A DNA stretch of 64,000 bases from Delphinus delphis (taxonomy: Eukaryota > Chordata > Mammalia > Artiodactyla > Delphinidae), in the NCBI RefSeq assembly GCF_949987515.2, contig NC_082687.1:18956148-19020147 (forward strand). The letters run 5' to 3'. The stretch's first letter is position 1; each line of letters starts with the position of its first letter. The notes below the pieces were generated by a model. The model was given only the letters and a program-made list of their open reading frames with translations. It was not told where the DNA came from and did not search any database. Positions 11,903 through 21,935 of this stretch are shown here, one piece after another. Position numbers and translations under genes: made by a program.

Positions 11903-12099
11903 GGGACTTCCCTGGTGGCGCAGTGGTTAATTCTCTGTGCTCCCAATGCAGGAGGTCCGGGTTCGATCCCTGGTCAGGGAACTAGATCCCACATGCATGC
12001 CGCAACTAAGAGTTTGCATGTGACAACTAAGGAGCCGGCAAGCCGCAACTAAGACCCGCAACCAAATAAAAATAAATATTTTTTTTAAAAAAAGAAGAA
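11903..12099 (+). mobile_element. CHR-1 SINE, plus strand
   Basis: Starts GGGACTTCCCTGGTGGCGCA, with B box GGTTCGATCCC and the CHR-1 phrase ACTAGATCCCACATGCATGC. The duplication TCATAGTAGA is exact at 11893-11902 and 12100-12109. The tail is AAATAAAAATAAATA then T/A runs. It belongs to the older CHR-1-like form, unlike the neighbouring CHR-2 copies. Confidence 0.95.
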
Positions 12100-12109
12100 T
12101 CATAGTAGA

Positions 12110-13055
12110 AACACCTAGATTACATGAATGTTCACAGATAGTCTTTAGTTCATTAATAATTTATATACTACTGACTGCAATAAGCATTATATTAGCTACT
12201 GAATGGGGACAGCCTAGCAATTAAAGACATAATCTAAATTAATATTTAAAATCTAATTAAGACACAAAACATACTTATGTAAGATGGCCTGGAAACTACA
12301 TTAAAAAAAAAAAACCTACTTATCTTCAATTGAAAACTCATACATTACTAGTTGAAATAAAAAGTTCTAAAGAGAAATAGAAAGGGTCAAATTTGGGGAA
12401 CACACGTGCCAGAGAACAGAAATGAAGTTTAATTATAACCACTCCATGTATTTGAAATTATTCAGTAAGAAAAATGTAAGTTTAATTAAAAAAATAGTAA
12501 CACTGGACTCTCCAGCCGTTTCTCACATCATGGATTTACATGACTTCTAGGCTATCTGTATGTGTCATTATCAGAATTAAATTAAATCTGTTTCTGATCC
12601 CTTGAACAAGAGCTCTGTTGCCATTGAATCTGTATTGTATTATCCACTAAAATGGAAGCAGCTCATGCAATGGAATATTACTGGGTTGAAGTGAGCAGAA
12701 AGGTTGACAGTGGCTCTAAACCAAAACTGGTTCAGAAATTTGGAGAACACTTAAAACAGCCATTTTCTCTTATATCCCAACCTTCACAACCTACAAACTA
12801 GAAGAATCTTCTTCTGAGTTTTCCTTCTGCTCATTTTCCTAAAACTGCCCAACTCCCACCACTGTCCATCTGTTTCAGGCACTGCCGGCGTGACTCTCAC
12901 AACATACACACGCACACACACTAATGCACACACCTGTGCACACACACCCTCACAGACACAGCACGTGCTCTTATTCAAACACCAAAGGATAAAGAAAATA
13001 CCATCCATTCTTAATCACCAATATAACCTCTAGGCTGAGAAATAGCACAGTGAGT
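12110..13055. other. Unique DNA with a weak CA-rich tract
   Basis: No gene is seen. An imperfect CA-rich tract lies at about 12898-12962. The 74-aa minus frame at 12784-13008 translates that tract and is not a gene. Confidence 0.5.
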
Positions 13056-13059
13056 TACA

Positions 13060-13205
13060 GAACAGGGCTGTGGAAAGAAGTGTATATGGTTAATAATTCT
13101 TGGCCAGGAGCTGGACATCTTGAATCAAATCCCAGTTCCTCCCTTCATGCCTGTGTGGTCTTGGGTGATTATTTAATCTTTCCAACCCTCACTTTTCTCA
13201 TTCAC
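13060..13205 (-). repeat. MIR SINE, minus strand
   Basis: Reverse MIR signature: AATCAAATCCCAGTTCCTCC, TGTGGTCTTGGGTGATTATT, TAATCTTTCCAACCCTCACT. These correspond to the 3' half of the consensus (gain of GGATTTGAA and CACACAG on the minus strand). Confidence 0.75.
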
Positions 13206-13358
13206 TGAATTTTGGATGAAGAAATAGCTAATTCACTTTCCAGCTCAAAACTCTTAATTCTTGAGAGAAAAAAAGTGAATTCAGAGGAAGACAACAGTTT
13301 TGATTTATAGGATAAGGTTTTGATATCTTTTTGTATAGGATCAAAAATGTTCTGTCTC

Positions 13359-13580
13359 GGGCTTCCCTGGTGGCGCAGTGGTTGAGTGTCTGCCTGCTGA
13401 TGCAGGGGGCACGGGTTCGTGCCCCGGTCCGGGAGGATCCCACATGCCGCGGAGCGGCTAGGCCCGTGAGCCATGGTCGCTGAGCCAGCGCGTCCGGAGC
13501 CTGTGCTCCGCAACGGGAGACGCCACAACAGTGAGAGGCCCGCGTACTGCAAAACAAAAAACAAAAAAACAAAACAAAAC
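13359..13580 (+). mobile_element. CHR-2 SINE, plus strand
   Basis: Compact CHR-2. A box TGGCGCAGTGG is at 13371-13381 and B box GGTTCGTGCCC at 13414-13424. The tail is an A/C-interrupted run (AAAACAAAAAACAAAAAAAC). The duplication TGTTCTGTCTC is exact at 13348-13358 and 13581-13591. It lies head to head in tandem context with the reverse CHR-2 at 13792-14010, making an inverted pair with a ~210-bp spacer. Confidence 0.97.
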
Positions 13581-13791
13581 TGTTCTGTCTCATGATGGCT
13601 GGATCATAGTCTCTTACTGAGTAATATGTTGGCTTCCCTATGCCAAAGGCAAGATTACAACACTTTCCAAAATATTGGTAACATTTGAAACATTAGAGGA
13701 ACACATTAGTCACTGTGCCTTCGAACTATCTGATTTTTTGTTTCCAATGTGTTATTTTAAAACATGCTTCCTGTACACAAGCTTATTTCTT

Positions 13792-14010
13792 TCTTTTTTT
13801 TTTTTTTTTTTTTTTTTTTCTGTACGCGGGCCTCTCACTGTTGTGGCCTCTCCCGTTGCGGAGCACAGGCTCCGGACGCGCAGGCTCAGCGGCCATGGCT
13901 CACGGGCCCAGCAGCTCGGCGGCATGTGGGATCTTCCCGGACCGGGGCACGAACCCGTGTCCCCTGCATCGGCAGGCAGACACTCAACCACTGCGCCACC
14001 AGGGAAGCCC
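13792..14010 (-). mobile_element. CHR-2 SINE, minus strand
   Basis: Reverse CHR-2 with poly(T) of more than 20 at the low coordinate and head at 14010. It is flanked by an exact 17-bp duplication ACACAAGCTTATTTCTT at 13775-13791 and 14011-14027, the longest clean duplication I found. The long homopolymer tail and perfect duplication indicate a relatively recent insertion. The 104-176 aa frames across it are read-throughs. Confidence 0.97.
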
Positions 14011-14027
14011 ACACAAGCTTATTTCTT

Positions 14028-14738
14028 AAAATACCTTTTGGAGAAAAGTCACACCAGGGCCAACCTCCAATACTACGCATTTCTTTATTCTCCACCAGAC
14101 AAAGTCTACTTTCCACCAAAAGTTAAGTTAGACTCTATATACATTTACAGGATCTCCTATTTTTGTTGCTTAATCATTTTTGTAGTGTTAATGAGAGAAG
14201 AATGAAACAGGGAGGCTGTGTAATTAACCTTCCATCTGCAAGTTGAACAACCCAGAAACAGCATACAAAAGAGTCAGGACATGAATATGTAACTGAGAGC
14301 ACATAACCTGTTGACTTTCATCAAGTCCATGGAATAAGAGGAAGTGAGAAGTCACTTCCTTCCCAAAGTGCTTCTGAGCACAACGACAGAGGACACTGTC
14401 CCCAGGCAAACAGAGGAAAGCCAACAGCGCACCTACACAGGGACACACTGAAGTCACGCAGGAAAACGAAAGAGAATAGATCCTGTTATTTGATGTGACA
14501 CACGCTTTCTATATTTTAACAGTTTAAAATATTTCCGTAGCTGTTCCTTGAAGATGTACCACACACGATCCAGTTTAGTTAAGTATGGAATCGGTTACTA
14601 TGGATGTTCACGTCAAACTGGCACCAAGTCAGAACTCTCTATTCTGTACCCTGTACCTGCCTGTAAAATGTTTAGAGATGCCAAATACATGGCTCTGTGA
14701 GAAAGAGCTTTAAAGAAAACTATTTAAAATCATGTCCA
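14028..14738. other. Unique DNA, no gene seen
   Basis: No repeat or exon is recognised. The 77-aa minus frame at 14224-14457 has no recognisable domain. Confidence 0.45.
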
Positions 14739-14873
14739 GGGACTTCCCTGGCGGTCCAGTAGTTAAGACTCTGTGCTTCCACTGCAGGGGGCACAGGTTT
14801 GAACCCTGGTTGGGGAACTAAAGATCCCACATGCCATGTGGCACGGCCCCCCCAAAAAAAACAAAAAAAAAAC
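14739..14873 (+). mobile_element. Short CHR-1-like SINE, plus strand
   Basis: A ~115-bp body: GGGACTTCCCTGGCGGTCCA, TTAAGACTCTGTGCTTCCAC, B-box region GGTTTGAACCC, GATCCCACATGCCATGTGGC, then A-rich tail. This is the short tRNA-head-only form. The imperfect duplication CATGTCCA/CATATCCA lies at 14731-14738 and 14874-14881. Confidence 0.92.
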
Positions 14874-15469
14874 CATATCCAAGCTAGGTCATAATTTTAC
14901 ACATGACGCTGACAAAAGAGAAAAGAGAGAGAAATTGGCTCTACCTATGAAACTGGACTATCACAACTCATCAGCCTGCGTATATTTCAAAGAAATCTCA
15001 TGAAACTTAATGAGATTGGTGAGTACTTTCTCCATATTTGTTTGAATAGATTTTTTTGTTGAATGGATTCCCATCAAGGCTTTTTTAAAGTTTATCTTTT
15101 TATAAGAGATGCAACTCTGATTATACAGAAGAGAAGGCTCACAGACTGACAAGGACCATTTACAACCCTGAGCTCCATACTGGCCCCGTCTCACCATCCA
15201 ACTGCACTTGCTTCCCTGGTGTTTAACTTACCATCTTCTCCCATATAGTTCAAGCCCCTCTTCCCTGATAGCTCAGTCTTAGTGAGGGTGGCATCATATG
15301 TGCAATCCCCTCAAACAGAACACATAGATCTGGTTTCTGATTTTTCACCTTTTTATCACTAATAGTGACAAGAGTTGCATTCAATATCTATATACCATAT
15401 ACTTTTACCACTGCTTTATTTAATTCAATTCGCTACCACATCCTGCAGGGTTTTTGCTTGTTTGTTTGA

Positions 15470-15796
15470 AAAAGGTCTTGAATTTACCTTTACCCTCCAA
15501 AGTCACTGCTGCCACCCTAGACCAGACCTTCTTCAATGCTCCCCTTAAGTATTTCAAGAGCTTTTATCCTTTACTCCTCAACTTACCCAGTTTATCTCTA
15601 GAAGACTTATCTTCCTAAAACACTATTCAATATGTCCTCTAGAACCTGTACTGGTTGCATCTATGTTCTATTTACAATATTTCCCAAATCCTATTTGTCA
15701 CAAGAAAAATTAAAAAGCACCTGTGACCAACAAGGTTCGAGATATTCTGCATGCTATAGCCCGCTCTTGGAATTTCACCTTGTACAGTAACATATT
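15470..15796 (+). repeat. L2-type LINE, 5' of a SINE
   Basis: Diverged L2-like text (GTCACTGCTGCCACCCTAGA, AGACTTATCTTCCTAAAACA, CTCTAGAACCTGTACTGGTT). The same element may resume after the SINE, from about 16130 to 16480. The assignment rests on general resemblance. Confidence 0.4.
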
Positions 15797-15812
15797 AAAA
15801 TCTCTTTAGTCT

Positions 15813-16113
15813 CTTTCTTTTTTAATATATTTATTTATTTATTTATTTTTGGCTGCGTTGGTCTTCGTTGCTGCGCGCAGGCTTTCTCTAGTTGCAGCGA
15901 GCGGGGGCTACTCTTCATTGCGGTGCACGGGCTTTTCACTGCGGTGGCTTCTCTTGTTGCGGAGCACAGGCTCCAGGCACGCGGGCTTCAGTAGTTGTGG
16001 CTCGCAGGCTTAGTTGCTCCGCTGCATGTGGGATCTTCCCAGACCAGGGCTTGAACCCGTGTCCCCTGCATTGGCAGGCAGATTCTTAACCACTGCGCCA
16101 CCAGGGAAGTCCC
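15813..16113 (-). mobile_element. Long CHR-type SINE, minus strand
   Basis: Reverse long-form CHR: T-rich tail with TTTATTTATTTATTTATTTT, GGCTGCGTTGGTCTTCGTTG, and head CCAGGGAAGTCCC at 16113. The 16-bp duplication AAAATCTCTTTAGTCT is exact at 15797-15812 and 16114-16129. Confidence 0.96.
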
Positions 16114-16129
16114 AAAATCTCTTTAGTCT

Positions 16130-16480
16130 TGAGGTGCAGAAATCAGTTTACCTTTCTCTAGTCTAGCATGTTCCATACTTGTTCTATCAAGGGACCCACC
16201 CACTACTGGAGCAAGGTGGGGACTGCTATTACCATGTATCAATTTAAGACACCTCTCCAGTTTTCAATTCCCTTCTCCATCTTTATGAACCCCTAATCAC
16301 CTGTTTCCCACAACTTTCCTTTGCCTCTGACATGGATAGCCCAGTCTCTTTTAGTATCTTATACTCATCTCAAAGTATCTTCTGCCCTTTTTTCCAAAAG
16401 CACTGATGATGATCTGGTTGTTCAATGGCTATATACTGACAAAACTGTCAAACTTCTAATTAGTGAAATTCTACTTATTT
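16130..16480 (+). repeat. L2-like continuation after the SINE
   Basis: Pyrimidine-rich text (CACCTCTCCAGTTTTCAATT, CTGTTTCCCACAACTTTCCT, TATCTTATACTCATCTCAAA) that could continue the L2-like sequence broken by the SINE. Weak evidence. The plus frame at 16321-16518 is not recognised as a gene. Confidence 0.3.
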
Positions 16481-17058
16481 TCTTCTATCTGTCCCTCATT
16501 AGCATCTACTCTTTGTAATTCAAACCGGAATTGAAATATCCTGAACACATCTGTCAGAAATTAAGTGTTAAGCAACACTTAACAGGAGAAAAATTATTGC
16601 TCTTAATATATTTTAAAAGAATGCAGATGTTACTACAAAGTTAGATGATTTCAATTTCCTCTTTTATAGACATGTATCTACCTTTGACATAACTTTAAAT
16701 GCACTGTTAGCAAAAATAAGACAAATAGATTTAGCTTTAAAATTTTACTTTATGTCATATAAAATAACGCATATGCTATCATTTCTCCTTATAGTAAACC
16801 ATTCATTAAAAAGTATGACAAACTCTTTTGGAACAAGATTGCTAGAAATTTTCCATCCACTGCCAGAGGAAAGATGGGTGTTACTTTTTTTTTGTTTTTT
16901 TGTTTTACTGCATTTGTTCCTCATTGAACACCAAAGTTAAACATAGAAAAAGAAGAGTAAGCATGGAAGTTGAGCTATTATTTTGTGAGGGCAGTATGTT
17001 AACTTTGCAATTTCGTGATAAACTCACTTCAGTTATCAGAACTAATATAGTTTTTTGG

Positions 17059-17250
17059 TTTTTTTTTTTTTTTTTTTTTTGGTACGCGGGCCTCTCACTG
17101 TTGTGGTCTCTCCCGTTGCGCAGGCTCAGCGACCATGGTTCACGGGCCCAGCCGCTCCACGGCATGTGGGATCTTCCCGGACTGGGGCATGAACTCGTGT
17201 TCCCTGCATTGGCAGGCAGATTCTCAACCACTGCGCCACCAGGGAAGCCC
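17059..17250 (-). mobile_element. CHR-2 SINE with internal deletion
   Basis: Reverse CHR-2 with a T tail at 17059-17080 and head at 17250. Against the other copies it lacks about 17 bp between CCCGTTGCG and CAGGCTCAGC; the lost block lies between two GCG triplets, fitting deletion by micro-homology. No clean target-site duplication is visible. Confidence 0.93.
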
Positions 17251-18712
17251 AAATGCTTTCAATTTTATAAGAGAAACTACATTTCCACTTAATCAAAAGA
17301 AAATTTTTGTATTACTTACCTTCTTTTTTATGCATTAATATCAACTTATGAGGAAGAACTAGCAATGATGTTCTTAGTTCTCAAAGTATCATAAAATGAC
17401 ATCTATATGGAGAAAAATGTGGAATAGTGAGAAGAAAATAACAGGGGAGAGCTGGAAAAAGTCCTATATAGTTTCATTTATCAGAAAAAAGAATATATGT
17501 AACAATACATAATAAAATATGTACACATATTTTTTTCAATTTCTCTCTATGTTCTCCCAAAGATAAATAAACTTGTTTCATTAGAGTACCATAGTACCCA
17601 CAAATGAAAGGCCTTAGACATTTTCACTTATGTTTTGCTAACCACAAAACTCAAATCCAGATATTTTTCTACTATGTGAACATGTGACTGACACAGTGTC
17701 CCTAGCTGCTAAAAGTAAAAGGAAACATCCACACAAGTTCCACAGGACAAAATTAAGCTGGACCGAACAATGACTGTTCCTCTGGAATACAGTTCACTGA
17801 CACTTCACCCTGTAGAATCACATATCATCTATTAAATGTCCCATAATTACTAACCATGGGGATTCTCTAATGCTCTTCCTGAATAATAGGAAACAGAAAT
17901 GTTGTAGAGATTAAAAGCAATGTGCAAGTCCCAGATGAACTAAAGGTGTACAATAAAGATTACAACTTCAACAAATATTCATTCTAATACCACCTTCCCT
18001 TCCTTTCCCAAGAGGTTCAAAGATGCAGTATACATCAACAGCCAGCTACAAGAAATGTTTACCATCCCCAAAAGCAAAAAGCAAAATAGGGTCTCAGCTT
18101 CTGTCTACAGGCAGGCATGTATGTAAATACCAAAGGTAGTGTCTGTGGAGATAATGAGAGTCAAAGGATAGTCCTAAGCCAAACTCCCAGATCAAAGGGG
18201 TCCCTTCAGAAACTCAGAACCAGACTCTGCAAGAAAAGTCCTGATTTCAGAAAGGTCACACCTTGCTGAAAGGGTGTGTACCCACAGTCCCCACTTCTCA
18301 TCCCTGAAACTATGGCTTTAAGACAAGATCGGTTCAGAGGAATAAATATTATTATCCCCAATTTCCAGGCAAGCAAACTGACTGCAAGTCCACTTTTGAC
18401 CACTCTGCCCACATGTTCAAAGACAATCAGTAATGTGCAACAGAATCTACACCCAAACTCTAGACATGGATTCCTAAGTCCATGTCCTTAGACAACATTA
18501 CCATCCCAGTCTCCATATTACCAGTATACTGCCATATTTAATTAGTCTTATTTTTTTTCTACCTTAGCCTCAAAGGAGGTAAGGTAAACATAACCTATTT
18601 GTTCATCTGTCTGTCATATGACTAAATACAGACTTTGGCAGGGTTGTAAATACAGTAGAGAATTACTAAAGGACTATAAACATCCATCAGAATATAATTA
18701 TTTCTCACCTTT
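17251..18712. other. Unique DNA, no gene seen
   Basis: About 1.5 kb with no recognised repeat or exon. The opposed frames at 18206-18412 and 18276-18491 overlap each other and show no family signature. Confidence 0.45.
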
Positions 18713-18985
18713 TCTTTTTTTAAATATTTTTTAATATCTTTATTGGAGTATAATTGCTTTACAATGTTGTGTTAGTTTCTGCTGTATAACAAAGTGAATC
18801 AGCTATACGTATACATATATCCCCATATCTCCTCCCTCTCGCGTCTCCCACCCACCCTCCCTATCCCACCCCTCTAAGTGGTCACAAAGCACTGAGCTGA
18901 TCTCCCTGTGCTATGCGGCTGCTTCCCACTAGTTATCTATTTTACATTTGGTAGTGTATATATGTCCATGCCACTCTCTCACTCC
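18713..18985 (-). mobile_element. LINE-1 3' end, minus strand
   Basis: Reverse LINE-1 3' UTR: ATCTTTATTGGAGTATAATT, GTGTTAGTTTCTGCTGTATA, GGTCACAAAGCACTGAGCTG, GCTGCTTCCCACTAGTTATC and GTCCATGCCACTCTCTCACT. It is the same 3' UTR region as the plus-strand copy at 3423-3690. Possible duplication TCTCACCTTTT / TCTCACTCCTTTTT at the edges. Confidence 0.9.
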
Positions 18986-20741
18986 TTTTTCAGATTTATA
19001 TGTGATTTTTTTTTCTCCCCGGCTGGTGATTAAAATGAAAACTGAGACACACCAGTGTGGTACTGGTGAAAAACACTCTATTCATATTTATAACTCCATG
19101 GTAATGGTTTTTAACTGTGTGCATCTAAACAAACAAAAAATGCTGCATGGATGTTTGTAATTCTTAGACACTCTGAAGATTATACATTGGCTCCATATAG
19201 GTCCATGTATAATATAACCCTGCTTTATGGATACTTGAAAGTTGAAGGCAAGTTACAGTTATTATTATTATTAACTTATTCTTTATATATCTGCAGCATG
19301 GCTCAGAGGCTTATTAACTCCTTATGTCTCTTTTCCCCTCCTTTGAGGCACTTCTCAACGATATATCTCTCTTATTTAACAGACAGTTGTTCTCACATCA
19401 GTCTCACTCTACCATCAAGCCCACACTTAACATTGGGATGAGGTGAAGCAGTGGAGGAGTGAGGCTGTTACCTGCAGAATGCCTCTTGCTAAGGCATGTG
19501 GCTCCTACACAGAGGGAAAAGGACTCTGGGAAACCCTCTGAAGGCCTGGGAAACCCATCCTGACTAAGCCAGTAGGGCCCAAGGGTTAATCTAAGCTCTC
19601 CCTGCCCAGTCCCACTTTGCCTATAATAGGATGGCCTGGGTTTGTTTCTGATCAACTCTGAGATAAGTTTGTTCAGAAACCCCTATTGTTCTATTGCATA
19701 TTATGTGTAAGAATTACGTGTTGTTTGACCAAAACCCTTCTTTCCTTCCATCCCAGTTTAAATTAAGCCTGGGGCGGGGTGGGGGGGGGAAGCTTGTTAC
19801 CAGTTCAGGACAAGGACATTTTTTAATCTGTCGAGGCATTTGGTCAAACTCAACCAAGTGTCAAATACACCTTTCTATGATTTCTGGTCCTATATCAAGT
19901 TTTGATCAAAAACAATGAGATTTCATACATGCAGATAACAGACAAAACCACATACTGAGTTTTATCATGACAAGTTTTTTTGCTTAGGTTTATTTAATGA
20001 AGGTATTCATGCTGAACTAGAATTGTCCCAAATGGTACAGTTTCTCTAACCAACGACCAATAAATAGAAGATCCCTGCTGTATTATTTTGTACCATACAA
20101 AATTATATATGTGAGAAGCAGATGGTGAATGTCAACTTGGCACCATTCCACCATCTGCTCTTTGTATAGCTTGTCAAGTTCAGAGTGTTACTTAAAGATT
20201 AAAGAAAGACAGTGATATTGTTGAAGCCAAGAGCAGCCTTATTCTCCTTCCTTAAGCAATCCCAACATTTGCAATACATACACCAAGTACCTCCAAGGGT
20301 AACAGCTCATCTATGACCTAGAAAATCTTGTTTTAATCTCATTCTATTAAATAAAACCTAAACAAAAGCATTCATTTCTATAGTATCCCACAGATATTTC
20401 CTGGACAAGAAAAAAAAGGAGTAACAAATTTCTAAATAGCTAAAAACAGGATACAGAAAGGAGATTGCACATACTACAAGAGGACATATAACAAGAAAAA
20501 CAACAAAGCATAAATATTCGTGCTGAGTTTGTTTTTTGTTTGCTACTAGAGAGCATAAAGGATGTTAATGAAGGAACATCTGCAACATTTTGGCTTCATA
20601 TGTAATTGTAGTACAAAAGTGGATATATTTTGCACCATCATATAACTTTTATCTTACAGATATCTTTACAGCTATTGTACTGAAAAATACAAAAATGAAA
20701 TCTGTAATACTAGACTTCATATACTAAAGACCAATTGGAGG
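18986..20741. other. Unique DNA, no gene seen
   Basis: No recognised repeat. It holds a poly(G)-rich patch near 19770-19792. The 96-aa plus frame at 19151-19441 and the 83-aa minus frame at 19404-19655 are unrecognised. The 19400-19680 stretch is more GC-rich than its surroundings and could be an undetected old LTR. Confidence 0.4.
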
Positions 20742-20753
20742 CTAACTGTTATT

Positions 20754-20964
20754 ATTATTTTGGGGGGGGGGAGGGGGGTATGCGGGCCTCTCACTGTTGT
20801 GGCCTCTCCCGTTGCGGAGCACAGGCTCCGGACGCGCAGGCTCAGCGGCCATGGCTCACGGGCCCAGCCGCTCCGCGGCATGTGGGATCTTCCCGGACCG
20901 GGGCACCGCAGGGGCACCGGGGCACGGCAGGCGGACTCTCAACCACTGCGCCACCAGGGAAGCC
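20754..20964 (-). mobile_element. CHR-2 SINE, altered tail and head
   Basis: Reverse CHR-2 with two oddities. Where other copies have poly(T) at the low end, this one has a G-run (10 G, A, 6 G), so on its sense strand the tail is C-rich. The B-box region is scrambled: a GGGGCACCG unit appears more than once (about 20900-20930) and the usual GGTTCGTGCCC is gone. The duplication CTAACTGTTATT at 20742-20753 and 20965-20976 shows that it is a genuine retroposition. Confidence 0.95.
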
Positions 20965-21132
20965 CTAACTGTTATTTTTAAATGATCTATTTCCATCTAA
21001 ATGCAATAAATATTACTCATGACAATGTGTACAAGGAAATGATACTAATTCCGTATTTTTATAAAATTACTATGTGATATAAATGTGTCATAATACATAT
21101 AATATAAATTAACTAGATGATATGCTAGATAT

Positions 21133-21232
21133 GTGAACATGCCAGATAACAGTAATGACAAAGCCTTCTCTAGTGCCTACTCTATGCCAGGCATCATTCT
21201 AGTTGCCTTACCTCTGTTAGTTCTTCAGTCCT
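21133..21232 (+). repeat. MIR SINE 5' half (interrupted)
   Basis: ATAACAGTAATGACAAAGCC, AGTGCCTACTCTATGCCAGG and CATCATTCTAGTTGCCTTAC are the 5' half of a MIR. The matching 3' half begins near 21778, so about 550 bp lies between them. Confidence 0.7.
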
Positions 21233-21777
21233 CCAGGCTTGGCTACATAATCTGCAGGACCCAATGCAAAACGAAAATGCAGGGTCCCCTGTTAAAACTG
21301 CAGGATAAAAGCTTTTTCCTGTCTTCCATGGTCTTTCTCTCGCAACAGATCATGAGATACTTGCAGGGTGAAGGCAGATCTCCCCAGGTGCTTGGGCCCT
21401 CTCCTGTCCCTGACACTCAGCACATGCACCACTGGCTGACCGGACTTCCCCAGCCCCCACGCCCAGGCCCCACTGGAGGCAAAGCGAGGCAGAGGAGGCA
21501 GGAGAAGGGGCAGCCCAGAACCCCTCTGGGGAAGTGGGGAAGCAGTAGCAGGCGGGATCACACGTGAGCCAAGGCTGCAAGCCCCCAGTGCAAGCGACAC
21601 TGTCCCATCTGACTTCATTACAAAAGAGAAATCCAAAATAAAAATTGTTGAAGATGTCAAGATGGTGAGCACAGAGCATTAAGCAGCAAGCGCAGGGCCA
21701 GATTCTGAGTGCCAGACCATGTGCCCTGTCACTGGCTGAATGCCCATGAAGTTGCCCCCCTGACCGGAAAAAGAAAC
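21233..21777. repeat. Unclassified insertion splitting a MIR
   Basis: GC-rich (about 21360-21600) sequence between two MIR halves. It opens GGCTTGGCTACATAATCTGC, GACCCAATGCAAAACGAAAA and closes AAGATGGTGAGCACAGAGCA, GCCAGATTCTGAGTGCCAGA. This profile reminds me of an old mammalian interspersed repeat but I cannot name it. The 109-144 aa frames at 21133-21679 run through it on both strands and show no domain. Confidence 0.45.
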
Positions 21778-21935
21778 ACTAATTCCATTTTACAGGTGAG
21801 GAAACTGAAGCATAGAGAAGATCATTAACTTCCCCCTAAGTCACCCGCATATAAGTGGCAGAGTCAGGATTCAAACTCAGACAGGATTTAAACGCAATCC
21901 TGACTCTAGGGTTTTTCCTTTATGCTATACTAAAA
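21778..21935 (+). repeat. MIR SINE 3' half
   Basis: Resumes the MIR order with TTCCATTTTACAGGTGAGGA, AACTGAAGCATAGAGAAGAT, AGTGGCAGAGTCAGGATTCA. Together with 21133-21232 it makes one element. Confidence 0.8.

Noticed and set aside
13675..14205. 176-aa plus-strand frame
   Set aside because: Its core is the antisense of a CHR-2 SINE, including a poly-Phe run from the T tail. No independent coding evidence outside the SINE.
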